A program made the translations under genes and the position numbers. Below are positions 1-7,641 of a stretch of 64,000 nt of DNA, one piece after another. The stretch is from Streptomyces liliifuscus (GTDB lineage: Bacteria > Actinomycetota > Actinomycetes > Streptomycetales > Streptomycetaceae), in assembly GCF_016598615.1 (NCBI RefSeq), contig NZ_CP066832.1, positions 186,001-250,000 of the forward strand, written 5' to 3'. How positions within the stretch are numbered: position 1 is the stretch's first letter; each line of letters starts with the position of its first letter. The notes under the pieces were generated by a model. It saw nothing but the letters and a program-made list of their open reading frames with translations. It ran no database searches and was not told where the DNA came from.

Positions 1-234
1 CGCGACCCGCAGCTCTCCGCCGCCACGGGCGGCGGCCGAGACGACGGCGGCCACCCGCCCCGCCCGCTCCCACAGCTCCCCGTAGGTCACCCTCTCGTCC
101 GCCGAGCGCACAGCGCAGGCGTGGCCGCGGGCCTCAACCTGCCCGGCGACCGCGGACAGCACGGATCCTGCCGTAGGGCCTGTCCGCGTCTCAGCGCGCG
201 GCAGGTCGTCTTCCGCAGCCGGTGACGTGGACAT
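1..234 (-). CDS. Adenylation (AMP-binding) enzyme, N-terminus only
   Basis: Seventy-eight codons of a protein that runs off the left edge. Residues about 50-60 (RVTYGELWERAG) match the conserved N-terminal stretch of the acyl/aryl-AMP ligase and NRPS adenylation family, which activates carboxylic acids with ATP. The start is an ATG behind a perfect GGAAGGAGGTGAGCTG ribosome site. It is the fourth gene in a minus-strand row after queD, queE and folE, 38 bp beyond the end of folE, so it is probably part of that unit. Family assignment is fairly safe; substrate and domain count cannot be seen because the catalytic core lies outside the window. Inference: it could activate the 7-carboxy-7-deazaguanine made by the neighbours, or an unrelated acid. 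Confidence 0.8.
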   Translation of the reverse strand, partial: MSTSPAAEDDLPRAETRTGPTAGSVLSAVAGQVEARGHACAVRSADERVTYGELWERAGRVAAVVSAAARGGGELRVA

Positions 235-272
235 CAGCTCACCTCCTTCCTGGTCTGCTTGCCGGTTCGCGT

Positions 273-905
273 TCAGGCCGCGTTCCACTGGGCCGCGGCG
301 AGGAACTGCTGGTTGAGCACCGGGTCAGTGCCGAACCGGCCTCCGGCGTGCAGCGTGGTGGTGCGGGCGGCCTCCATCCGCACGCCGCGCATGCTCATGC
401 ACAGGTGCAGCCCGCGTACGGCGACGGCGACGTCCTTGCGCCCGATCACGCCGGTGAGGTACTCAGCGACCTGCTTGGTGAAGCGTTCCTGGACCTGGAG
501 ACGCCCCGCGAAGTGCGCGGCGATACGTCCGAACTTCGACAGGCCAACCACCTCGCCGTCGGGCACATATCCGGCAGTGACCTCCAAGTTCATGGGCAGC
601 ATGTGGTGCTCGCAGAGCGCCCACACGCTCATGCCGCCCACGACAACCAGCTGGTCGCTCAGCAGGGGCTCGCTGAAACAGGTGACCGACGTGGCGTCGT
701 CCGGGGACAGGAAGTTGCTCCACCAGGCCGCGACGCGCTCGGGGGTGCCGATGAGCCCCTCGCGGGCGGGATCCTCGCCCAGCGCGATCAGGAGCTGGCG
801 GACCAGGTAGCTGACCCGGGCGGTGTCGATGTCCGCGGCGGGCCGGCCGGGAACGGGGAGGGCGGCGCCCAGAGGGGTCTCGGGGCTGGCCGTGGAGGTC
901 GTCAT
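273..905 (-). CDS. folE: GTP cyclohydrolase I
   Basis: A 210-residue FolE-type enzyme that converts GTP to 7,8-dihydroneopterin triphosphate, the entry step to both folate and 7-deazaguanine. The family signatures are visible: GTPERVAAWW near residue 55, the zinc and active-site loop ALCEHHMLP (residues about 95-103), VGLSKFGRI, and LCMSMRGV near residue 168 carrying the third zinc cysteine. Length is typical (about 200). It lies 51 bp beyond queE and upstream of an adenylating enzyme. Because it sits with queD and queE, its product most likely feeds 7-deazapurine synthesis, and it is probably a dedicated second copy rather than the housekeeping folate gene (inference). Confidence 0.93.
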   Translation of the reverse strand: MTTSTASPETPLGAALPVPGRPAADIDTARVSYLVRQLLIALGEDPAREGLIGTPERVAAWWSNFLSPDDATSVTCFSEPLLSDQLVVVGGMSVWALCEHHMLPMNLEVTAGYVPDGEVVGLSKFGRIAAHFAGRLQVQERFTKQVAEYLTGVIGRKDVAVAVRGLHLCMSMRGVRMEAARTTTLHAGGRFGTDPVLNQQFLAAAQWNAA

Positions 906-956
906 GGGCTTCTCTCGCTTCCGGGGACTGGGGAACGGAGGGGACGGAACGGGAGA

Positions 957-1703
957 TCAGCGGCCTCGTGCGTCTGCGAAGGCGAGCACGTGCAGCCGGG
1001 TGGTGAGATGCCAGTGCCGGGCTGCGACCGCGTCCGCGAGAACCCGGGTTGTGGCCGTGATCGCATCGGCGGTGGTGCCCTCGGGCATCACCCATACCGG
1101 CGCGAGTTGGTGGGCGTCGGCGAGCTCGGCGACGCGGTCGAGGTCGGCCACCGAGGACGCGACGAACTTGAAAGCTGCTCGCCCGGACGCCACGAACACC
1201 TCAAGCACGGCGGGCACCAGGCTCTCCGCCTCGTCCATGCCGAAGCTGGCGATCTTGGGCGAGACATTGAAGCGGACCCCGTCAACTAGCAGCTCCGGCA
1301 TCGGCGCGATCGTGCCGTTCGTCTCGAACTCCACCCTCTTCCCGGCGGCCAGCAGCGCCTCGACGAGCGGAACCAAGCGGGCCTGTTGGAGCAGCGGCTC
1401 GCCGCCAGTGATCACCACCAGCTTCACCGGCGAGGACGTGGCCCAGGCCACGAGGTCCTCCACCGTCCGCTTTGATGACCACTCGCGCAGGTCGAACCGG
1501 GACGTGTCCCAGCTCTCCTTCGTGTCACACTTTGCGCAGCTCAGGTTGCACCGGGACAGCCGGATGAACAGGGCAGGATGCCCGCAGCTCGGGCCTTCGC
1601 CTTGGAAGGTCGGCACCTCGACACCGAAGCACTCCATGACGATCAGCCGGAGTGCAGCGTCGCCCGCCGTCAGGTCGGCGCCGGTCGGCCCGGCGGCCGT
1701 CAT
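957..1703 (-). CDS. queE: 7-carboxy-7-deazaguanine synthase (radical SAM)
   Basis: A 248-residue QueE-type enzyme that contracts 6-carboxytetrahydropterin to 7-carboxy-7-deazaguanine with S-adenosylmethionine and a 4Fe-4S cluster. The cluster motif CX3CX2C is seen as RCNLSCAKCDT near residue 52, preceded by the family's FQGEGPSCGHPALFIRL stretch. The SAM-binding TGGEPLLQ lies near residue 100, and FNVSPK follows. The chosen ATG overlaps the queD stop as ATGA; the open frame continues upstream but that part is antisense shadow. It acts on the product of QueD next door. No queC (preQ0 synthase) is visible, so the pathway either stops at the carboxylate or is completed off-window. Confidence 0.92.
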   Translation of the reverse strand: MTAAGPTGADLTAGDAALRLIVMECFGVEVPTFQGEGPSCGHPALFIRLSRCNLSCAKCDTKESWDTSRFDLREWSSKRTVEDLVAWATSSPVKLVVITGGEPLLQQARLVPLVEALLAAGKRVEFETNGTIAPMPELLVDGVRFNVSPKIASFGMDEAESLVPAVLEVFVASGRAAFKFVASSVADLDRVAELADAHQLAPVWVMPEGTTADAITATTRVLADAVAARHWHLTTRLHVLAFADARGR

Positions 1704-2110
1704 CGCCCCTCCACGTCGAAGCGGGCCCAGCTGCTCATCGTCTCGCGGACGAGGACTGCGGCCAGGCGGCCCGGCATCGACGGCTGGAGGTTCTGGATGA
1801 ACCAGCCGGCGAGGAACTGGGCCAAGCGCTCCGAGGTCGGTTCGAACGGCAGGATCTCGTGCAGGTTTCGGTGGTCCAGTTGGGTGTCCAGAAACTCCTT
1901 GAACGGCGCGAGCGCGCCGAAGTCCGTGACGAAGCCGGGCCCCTCCAGAGCGGGGGCGGTCAAGACGACCTCCACCTCGTAGCTGTGGCCGTGCTGGCGC
2001 GCGCACTTGTGGTCAGGCGGCAGCCCGGGAAGGCGGTGCCCAGCCTCGAAGTCGAACTTCTTGCCGATGGTGAAGCCACCGGTCGGAAGCGGAACGGAAC
2101 CGAGGTCCAT
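1700..2110 (-). CDS. queD: 6-carboxytetrahydropterin synthase
   Basis: A 136-residue QueD/PTPS-family protein that converts dihydroneopterin triphosphate to 6-carboxy-5,6,7,8-tetrahydropterin. The zinc histidines appear in FEAGHRL and QHGHSY, with the catalytic cysteine in KCARQHGH. FVTDFGAL and LDHRNL are the other family landmarks. The start ATG (MDLGSVPLP) follows GAAGGGTGATC; the longer upstream open frame has no support. It is the first gene of the minus-strand unit queD-queE-folE-adenylation enzyme and shares its upstream region with a divergent XRE-TPR regulator. Confidence 0.9.
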   Translation of the reverse strand: MDLGSVPLPTGGFTIGKKFDFEAGHRLPGLPPDHKCARQHGHSYEVEVVLTAPALEGPGFVTDFGALAPFKEFLDTQLDHRNLHEILPFEPTSERLAQFLAGWFIQNLQPSMPGRLAAVLVRETMSSWARFDVEGR

Positions 2111-2303
2111 GATCACCCTTCGTGAGTCGCGTGGTGGGCGGCTCCAGCCGCCAGAGGAATTCCCACAGAGCCAGGTCCAGCAGGGGCGGGCTCTGGCGCA
2201 CAGGGGCGCCGTGAAGATGGAGCCGAGGTGATGCGCCACAGCGACCGAGAGATCGCCGGGGTGATCGAGTGTCGGCCAACTGTGCGTGCTGCCAAAGAGG
2301 TTG

Positions 2304-2327
2304 GCGGGAGTCCCGCGGGAGTCCCGC
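2304..2327. promoter_or_regulatory. Tandem overlapping palindromes in a divergent promoter region
   Basis: The 13-mer GCGGGAGTCCCGC, palindromic around a central G, occurs twice with a 2-base overlap (2304-2316 and 2315-2327). It lies between queD (minus) and the XRE-TPR gene (plus). Such a doubled dyad is a plausible operator for a dimeric regulator, perhaps the adjacent XRE protein. It could also fold as RNA. Site seen directly; function inferred. Confidence 0.4.
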
Positions 2328-2363
2328 CGCCTGCGGCAGTACGCTCAGGCCGTGCCTGCCTGA

Positions 2364-3698
2364 TTGGATTTCGTCGTGGACGAGGATGAGCGCACACCTC
2401 ACCCGCTGGCCGCGGTTCGCATGGCACGCGGGTTCAACCGTGTGGAGTTCGCCGAGGCGATGCACGGCGCTGCTCGCCGTCGCGGACTTCGCTCCGGCGT
2501 CGACAAGGCCCGGGTGCGCAAGTGGGAGGTCAACGGCGTACGGCCCGATGCCGTCTCCCAGACCTACATCGCGGAAGTCCTGGGCATCCCGGCCGGTGAC
2601 GTCGACCCTGCTGCCTGGCCCGCCTGGCTTCCCCGCGTCGACCAGGGTGTCGTGCCGCTCGGCCCCGCCAACATCGTGCCCGCTCTGCGAGAGGCCCTGC
2701 ACACCATGGACCGCCGAACCCTCCTCAGCGCCATCCCCGGATCCGCGCTCGTCATCCTGGCCGGAAGCTGGGCCGGCACCCAGCCCGTGGCCCTCGCCGC
2801 CGGCCCCTCCCGCCCGGGCGCCGCGGTGGGCGAAGACGTCGTCGCCCTGCTGGAGGAGACCAGCGCCCGCCTCAACACACTGGCCACCGAGCAGCGCCAG
2901 CACATCGCGCCGCTCTACGACGCCCACCTCGCCCGCGTCACCGACCTGATCGAAGGGCAGCGCTATACGCGCCTCCTGGGCGTACGCCTGCACAAGCTCG
3001 CCGCGAGCCTCTCCCAGACGGTCGCCTGGATCCGCTTCGACCATGGCCAGCATGGCGCCGCCAGCCGGTACTGGATCGCCGGGTTGCACAACGCTCACGC
3101 CGGCAACGACCGGGACATGGGCGCGGCCCTCCTCAGCGACCTCGCCTACCAGGCCTCCTGGCGGGATGACCCCACCACCGCCGCCGGCATCCTCACCAAG
3201 GCCCTCAGCCGCACCACCCACCCCGCCGCCGGCTCGCTGCTGCACCTGCGACTGGCACGCGCCCAAGCCGCGCTCGGCGAACGCAGCGCCACCCTGCGCT
3301 CCCTGAACGCGGCAGAACGCCTGCTCAACGCCGGGGACACAGACGACACCCCCGCTTGGTGCTCGTGGATGTCGACCGCCGACCTCGCGGTCGACTCTGG
3401 CCGCTGCCTGCTCGACCTCGGTGACACCACACAGGCGCACCGCCTCATCGCCGAGGGCCAAGCGCTCCTGCCGGCCAGCCGCGACAAGACGCGCGGGGTT
3501 TTCCTTGCGTACCGGGCGCAGGGCCATCTCAGCCGTCGCGAACCCGAAGCAGCAGCCGCCGACGCCCTCGAAGCGCTCCACCTGGCCGAACGGATCGGGG
3601 CCCCGCGATGCGTTCAGCTCGTCCGCGATCTCGCCCCCGCCTTCACCCCCTACCGCACGGCGCAGGGCGTGCCTGAACTGCTGCACGCCGTCGCGTAA
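2364..3698 (+). CDS. XRE-type HTH regulator with TPR-like C-terminus
   Basis: A 444-residue cytoplasmic regulator. Residues about 15-80 form a helix-turn-helix (PLAAVRMARGFNRVEFAEAM through YIAEVLGIPAGDV), with KARVRKWEVNG as the recognition helix region. A hydrophobic stretch (SALVILAGSW, about residue 125) follows, then helical repeats rich in Ala/Leu resembling TPRs (about 200-430). This layout is common in Streptomyces orphan regulators that bind a peptide or small ligand. The frame opens with TTG at 2364; GTG at 2376 is an alternative and neither has a strong ribosome site. It diverges from the queD operon and is a candidate regulator of it (inference). Two other genes here (19.2 and 22.0 kb) share the architecture. 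Confidence 0.8.
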   Translation: MDFVVDEDERTPHPLAAVRMARGFNRVEFAEAMHGAARRRGLRSGVDKARVRKWEVNGVRPDAVSQTYIAEVLGIPAGDVDPAAWPAWLPRVDQGVVPLGPANIVPALREALHTMDRRTLLSAIPGSALVILAGSWAGTQPVALAAGPSRPGAAVGEDVVALLEETSARLNTLATEQRQHIAPLYDAHLARVTDLIEGQRYTRLLGVRLHKLAASLSQTVAWIRFDHGQHGAASRYWIAGLHNAHAGNDRDMGAALLSDLAYQASWRDDPTTAAGILTKALSRTTHPAAGSLLHLRLARAQAALGERSATLRSLNAAERLLNAGDTDDTPAWCSWMSTADLAVDSGRCLLDLGDTTQAHRLIAEGQALLPASRDKTRGVFLAYRAQGHLSRREPEAAAADALEALHLAERIGAPRCVQLVRDLAPAFTPYRTAQGVPELLHAVA

Positions 3699-3699
3699 C

Positions 3700-3987
3700 C
3701 CGGGCCGGCCCCGCAGGGCCGCCCAGATGCGCACGGCATCGGGCACGGTGTCCACCGACAGGTAGCCGCCGTGGCGGCTGCTGCCGGCGGGCACCGCAAG
3801 GAGTGCGGCGCCGTCCACCTTCACACCAACCGCGCCGTCCGAGGTCCGGGTCGGCGAGGCGTTCCCAGAACCAGGCGTAGTCCGCAGCGCACTCTTCGGG
3901 TGAGGGGCGGCAGAGCGGAGCGGCGATGTGCGCCAGCGGGAAGCGGGGCATAGAAGGCGCGGGCCTCGCATCGTAGACATCGGTCAC
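3700..3987 (-). pseudogene. Frameshifted remnant of an unknown gene
   Basis: A GTG start overlaps the stop of the preceding EEP gene as GTGA, so a coupled gene begins here. The first frame gives plausible protein up to WFWERLADPD, about residue 49. From about 3845 the same strand in a different frame reads as equally plausible protein (GVKVDGAALLAVPAG, then GGYLSVDTVPDAVRIW). That second frame has no stop before it runs into the antisense of the XRE-TPR gene. The simplest reading is a one-gene remnant with an indel and a lost 3' end. A sequencing error, or a genuine 114-residue product of frame one, cannot be excluded. Family not recognised. Confidence 0.5.
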
Positions 3988-4880
3988 GCCGCCCGGATGA
4001 GCGGGTGGTTGAGGATTTCGGTGAGGGTGTCCCGGTCCAGGCGCACCACGACCGTGTGGTGGTCGGACAGGCCCTTCATGTCGACGACCTCGACCTCGCG
4101 GACGGCGGGCAAGAGCTGCTGGCTGGCGTAGATCCGGTCGATGCGCGCGTCCGGGCCGTGGGTGTCGCAGGCGTCGACCGTGGGCGCGACCGCGCTGGTG
4201 TCACCCGTGGCCGCGACGAGGTGCCGGGCGACGTCCTGGAGGCCGGCGGTGCGCAGGGTGTCGTCCGGGCGGTCGTCCATCCGGCGCACGCCGTCCGGCC
4301 CGAGGTAGGAACGGTGCGCCTGGTGGGGTTCGTCGCGGATCTCCTCCAGGACGGGCAGGGCGGGGTCTCCCGGAGTGCCGACGGCGGGGTAGCTGTTGTT
4401 GTCGCCGCCGAGCAGCGCAGGGTAGTGGACGTACCGGTCGCCGTCCTTCACCCACTTGTCATTCCACTTGGTCAGCCACTCGGCCTCCGCCAGGCGCGTC
4501 GTGGTGGAGCAGTAGTTGAGGTGGTAGGAGCCGACGATCAGCGGGGTGGCGTCGGGGGCCGTTCCGGCGAGCTGGAAGCTGCACACGGTCGGCGGGAGCG
4601 CCCACACGGGACCGGTATTCGGGTACTCGCTGACCGGGATGAAGAGTTTCGGTTCGTGGTAGATGGCGGTGCAGCACTCGCGGCCGATGGAACCGACCAT
4701 ACCCAGCACGGCTTCGGCCGCGTCCGCGAGCGCGTTGCCGTTGTCGTGGGCGCCCCACATCTCCTGCCGCAGGAGCAGGTGCAGGTCGAGCGAGGCCAGG
4801 CGGTCGTGCATGCGCTGCCACAGGTCGCGGTCGCCGCCGCCGTTGTTCTCGAAATTGCAGATCGCCGCGTTGATGAGCAC
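3984..4880 (-). CDS. Endonuclease/exonuclease/phosphatase (EEP) fold hydrolase
   Basis: A 298-residue metal-dependent phosphohydrolase of the EEP superfamily. Seen motifs: ICNFENNG at the N-terminus (metal Asn), LLRQEM near residue 38 (metal Glu), GSYHLN near 117 (catalytic His), LGGDNNSYP near 158 (Asp/Asn pair), DARIDRIYAS near 244 and GLSDHHTVVV near 272 (terminal Asp-His). The whole catalytic set appears present. Start is GTG behind GGGGAGACCTTC. It lies 25 bp after a second EEP gene and overlaps the remnant downstream. Substrate (DNA, RNA, phospholipid or inositol phosphate) cannot be told from sequence; no signal peptide, so probably cytoplasmic. Confidence 0.82.
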   Translation of the reverse strand: MLINAAICNFENNGGGDRDLWQRMHDRLASLDLHLLLRQEMWGAHDNGNALADAAEAVLGMVGSIGRECCTAIYHEPKLFIPVSEYPNTGPVWALPPTVCSFQLAGTAPDATPLIVGSYHLNYCSTTTRLAEAEWLTKWNDKWVKDGDRYVHYPALLGGDNNSYPAVGTPGDPALPVLEEIRDEPHQAHRSYLGPDGVRRMDDRPDDTLRTAGLQDVARHLVAATGDTSAVAPTVDACDTHGPDARIDRIYASQQLLPAVREVEVVDMKGLSDHHTVVVRLDRDTLTEILNHPLIRAA

Positions 4881-4905
4881 GAAGGTCTCCCCGGAGGTAG
4901 AGGTG

Positions 4906-5820
4906 TCAGCGGGTGGGCGTGAGGGCTCGGCGGAGGACGTCGAGGTCGAACCGAGCGAGAAGCAGGGCGTGGTCGGAGAGCGCTCGCACGTCGTCGTTCG
5001 CCAGGACCTCGAAGGCGGTCAGGGCCGGCGCGAGGTCGGGGGTGCAGTACATGCGGTCAATGCGCTGGGCGGGCCCTTGGTCGGTGCGCTTCAGGCTCGC
5101 CGTAGCCGCGAGCGCGCCGGGCTGGCCGAGGGCCGTGGCGGCGTGCAGGCCGAGGTCGGTGAAGACCGGGTTGCCGCCGGAGAGGATCTCGTCCGGTCGA
5201 GTGTCCGAGACACGTCGGCTGGCGCGCTCGATGGTGCGGTGCTGGGAGTGCACGCGGTCCTCGACCTTGTCCCAGTCCGGGAGCGCCACGGATTCCAGGT
5301 CCGTGCGGTGCGGGTAGCTGTTGGCGTCCATCCCGACCAGGGCGCTGCGGGAGTTGTCGGCGAGGGTGGTGAGCCGCCGCGCCTCGGTCGCGCGCAGGTC
5401 CGGGTCGAAGTGGCACAGGTGCGCCGAGGCGAGGTCGATCGGCTTCGCGCAGCCCTTGAGGCGGACGCGGGGATTGCAGATCGGCTTCCACGGCATGTCG
5501 TGCTCGAACTCGCCGTCGACGAAGAAAAGGTTGGGGTCGACCATCACGCCGACCGGGTTACGGCTGCGTCCTTCCCGCGGGGCGGCCATGAACGGCGTGA
5601 GGCCGCCGAGCCGATTGGCCTCGGCGTACAGGTCCGCCTTTCCTCGGTCCCACGCGCCGGTCAGCTCCTGGCGCAGCACGACGTGCGGTTTGATGGAGAC
5701 GAGGATGTCGCGGGCCAGTTCGCGATGGTCTTCCCCTCCATGCCGACCGCGGCCGTTGTGCTCGACGTTCCAGCACACGATGCGGATTTCGTTGTCGAAG
5801 GTGGGCTCTGCAAGGGACAA
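4906..5820 (-). CDS. EEP-fold hydrolase, second copy
   Basis: A 304-residue EEP-superfamily protein, divergent from its downstream neighbour. Motifs: IVCWNVEHNGRG near residue 14, VVLRQELTG near 47, SAHLCHFD near 138, GMDANSYP near 165, QRIDRMYC near 255 and ALSDHALLLARF near 284. All catalytic positions look intact. The start is TTG, chosen because AAGGAG lies 8 nt upstream and the frame has no better candidate. Tandem duplication with heavy divergence suggests the two act on different substrates or as a pair. No membrane segment or signal peptide. Confidence 0.82.
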   Translation of the reverse strand: MSLAEPTFDNEIRIVCWNVEHNGRGRHGGEDHRELARDILVSIKPHVVLRQELTGAWDRGKADLYAEANRLGGLTPFMAAPREGRSRNPVGVMVDPNLFFVDGEFEHDMPWKPICNPRVRLKGCAKPIDLASAHLCHFDPDLRATEARRLTTLADNSRSALVGMDANSYPHRTDLESVALPDWDKVEDRVHSQHRTIERASRRVSDTRPDEILSGGNPVFTDLGLHAATALGQPGALAATASLKRTDQGPAQRIDRMYCTPDLAPALTAFEVLANDDVRALSDHALLLARFDLDVLRRALTPTR

Positions 5821-5880
5821 GAGGGCATCTCCTTGGGCGGGTTGGGGCTCAGACCGACTCGGGCTGGGGTGGTGGCGCGG

Positions 5881-6486
5881 TCACGCCGCGCGTGCGTCGG
5901 GTGCAGGTGCGGGCCCCACCGCAGCGGGGGCGGATAAGGATGCGATTGGCCCGTGCCGCTCACGCAAACGGCGGGCCTGTTCGGTGTACGGCGGCAGGCC
6001 CGCGTCGGCCCGGCGGGCGTCGAGCTGGGCGGGATCGGTGATCGGGTGCGGTTCGAGGAGCCCGTCGGGGCGGTACCAATGCTGGGTTCCGTACAGCTGC
6101 GCCTGCCCGCTGTTGACGAGCATCCGATCCCGCACGTGGGCCCACTGGGCAGGCGTCGCCTCGCCTTGCTGCGCCGCTTCGTGCAAGGCGGCGAGGAACC
6201 GGCTCTGAAGCTGGCGGTCCTGATCGGCGTGAACAGCAATGGCCACTGCGGCCTGGCATCCGTTCTCACCGACCTGGGACCGCCCTGGCCAGCCGTACCG
6301 GACCACGATCTCCCCTAGGAAGAGGGCGTTGTCGGCGTCTGCCTTCCGGGCCGCCGCGAACACGTCCGCAGGCGTGGCGGACCGGCGGTGGGCGGGCGTG
6401 CGCCACGACTCCCTGGCGATCTCGGCCCGCGTGGTTAGGTCGCGGCCGATGGCGGGCCAGTTGGGCGGGCTGCCGGGCGTAGTCAT
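5881..6486 (-). CDS. DUF6624-like protein
   Basis: A 201-residue protein. The C-terminal half contains WAHVRDRMLVNSGQAQLYGTQ (about residues 113-133) followed by PHPITDPAQLDARRADAGLPP, the pattern typical of the DUF6624 family. The central stretch ADNALFLGEIVVRYGWPGRS also fits that family. Biochemical function is unknown. Start ATG (MTTPGSPPNWP). It is followed 60 bp on by the EEP pair and lies 34 bp after the gene before it, inside what looks like one operon. Confidence 0.7.
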   Translation of the reverse strand: MTTPGSPPNWPAIGRDLTTRAEIARESWRTPAHRRSATPADVFAAARKADADNALFLGEIVVRYGWPGRSQVGENGCQAAVAIAVHADQDRQLQSRFLAALHEAAQQGEATPAQWAHVRDRMLVNSGQAQLYGTQHWYRPDGLLEPHPITDPAQLDARRADAGLPPYTEQARRLRERHGPIASLSAPAAVGPAPAPDARAA

Positions 6487-6520
6487 CGTGATGCGTCTGC
6501 CTCTCGATTGGTCCGGCTGG

Positions 6521-7060
6521 TCAGATGTCGGTCTCGGCGCGCACCAGCCACAGCCCGCCCGACCGAGCGGCAATCCAATGCAGCTGGGCTTCGTAGATCC
6601 GGTCGATGGGGGATACCGAAGTGCGGCTGACGGCGATGACGCCGCGGACGGGCGAGGCCGGGTCGGCGAGGAGGCGCAGCGCACGGGCGTAGCCGCGCCG
6701 CAGGGTGGGGTCGTCGCCGTCCCCGTGGCCGTCGAGCGTGTCGACGATCCGGTCGGCGACGGTGAAGGAGTGCCGGGCGGCGTGTCCCTGGGCGGCGGCG
6801 AGGTCGTCGTGCGGGTCCAGGTCTGCACGGGTGAGGGCATACAGGACCACGTGCGGCGGCCCGTCGACTTGCCGCAGTGCGGCCTGGTTGATGGCGGTCC
6901 TCTGCCGAGCGAGAGCCTGCGCTCCTGCGGGGCGCCACGGCGGCACGGGTGCGGGGCGCTGGCTGCGGGCCCGAGGGGTGAGGGTCCGGACACCGTCGGG
7001 CGGCCGCTGGCGCGGGTCGGCAGCGGCAGCGGCAGACAGGGTGGGTGCATGGGTGTTCAT
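6521..7060 (-). CDS. Unknown protein
   Basis: A 179-residue protein with a low-complexity Ala/Pro/Arg-rich first 45 residues and a better-ordered remainder (INQAALRQVDGPPHVVLYALTR; ARHSFTVADRIVDTLDG; HWIAARSGGLWLVRAETDI). No family recognised. The start ATG overlaps the stop of the GNAT-like gene as ATGA, which supports both the start and translational coupling. A role tied to the neighbouring hydrolases is only inference. Confidence 0.6.
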   Translation of the reverse strand: MNTHAPTLSAAAAADPRQRPPDGVRTLTPRARSQRPAPVPPWRPAGAQALARQRTAINQAALRQVDGPPHVVLYALTRADLDPHDDLAAAQGHAARHSFTVADRIVDTLDGHGDGDDPTLRRGYARALRLLADPASPVRGVIAVSRTSVSPIDRIYEAQLHWIAARSGGLWLVRAETDI

Positions 7061-7641
7061 CGGGCGCTCACCTCCGGCAAGGGGAGTGCGTCGTCAGCAG
7101 CGGAGATCGCCACGGTGGGAGCGGGGCGCGGCTCGGCGCGCAGTCGCAGAGGCGTGATGCGTTCGCCGTCGGCGCGGCGGACAGGCGGCAGGTCCTCCCA
7201 TCCAAGATCACGGAGCAGGGCCAGCAACGTCGCGCGGGTCTGGGAGTCACTTGGGATCTCCCACCAGACCCACTCCAAGCCGTGCTGTGCCGCGTGGTCG
7301 GCGAGCCACAGCGTGAGCAGTCGCGCCGCCTGGTCGTCGTGTCCCGGCACCGGCGGGACCAGGGACACCCAGATCCCGGGGCCCGAGCAGCCGTGGCTCC
7401 AGTGCGGTAGAGCCGCGCCGGGGTGCACGACGAGACATCCGGCGAGTTCGCCGTCGTCGTAGAGGCCGGTGACGGTGGCCTGCGACCGGATGAGGGCGAC
7501 CAGCGGATCAGCAGGATGGTCGATGCCTTGCTCGGCGAGTCTGCGGGTGGTCTCCTGGGCGAGTGCCGCGGCCTCGGCTCTTGCCGCGCCGGTGCGGACC
7601 GGAAGCATCGCGTACGCCGGTTTGCCGACGGTGGCCATCAC
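7057..7641 (-). CDS. GNAT-like acetyltransferase
   Basis: A 194-residue protein with the layout of a GNAT domain: TGLYDDGELAGCLVVHPG (central strands, about 57-74), PGIWVSLVPPVPGHDDQAARLLTLWLADHA (about 87-117), where the usual acetyl-CoA loop is weakly conserved, then WWEIPSDSQTRATLLALLRDLGW. Assignment to GNAT is by layout, not by a perfect motif A. Start is GTG at 7641 (GTGA overlap with the HTH gene) or the ATG immediately after it. Substrate unknown. Confidence 0.55.
   Translation of the reverse strand: MMATVGKPAYAMLPVRTGAARAEAAALAQETTRRLAEQGIDHPADPLVALIRSQATVTGLYDDGELAGCLVVHPGAALPHWSHGCSGPGIWVSLVPPVPGHDDQAARLLTLWLADHAAQHGLEWVWWEIPSDSQTRATLLALLRDLGWEDLPPVRRADGERITPLRLRAEPRPAPTVAISAADDALPLPEVSAR

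Noticed and set aside
2111..2303. preQ1/preQ0 riboswitch upstream of queD
   Set aside because: The deazaguanine context made it worth checking, but no recognisable aptamer fold or conserved loop was found.
2013..3980. Very long minus-strand open frame (655 codons) opposite the XRE-TPR gene
   Set aside because: Composition is Gly/Arg/Ala shadow of the high-GC plus-strand gene. Only its first part, within the remnant at 3700-3987, looks protein-like.
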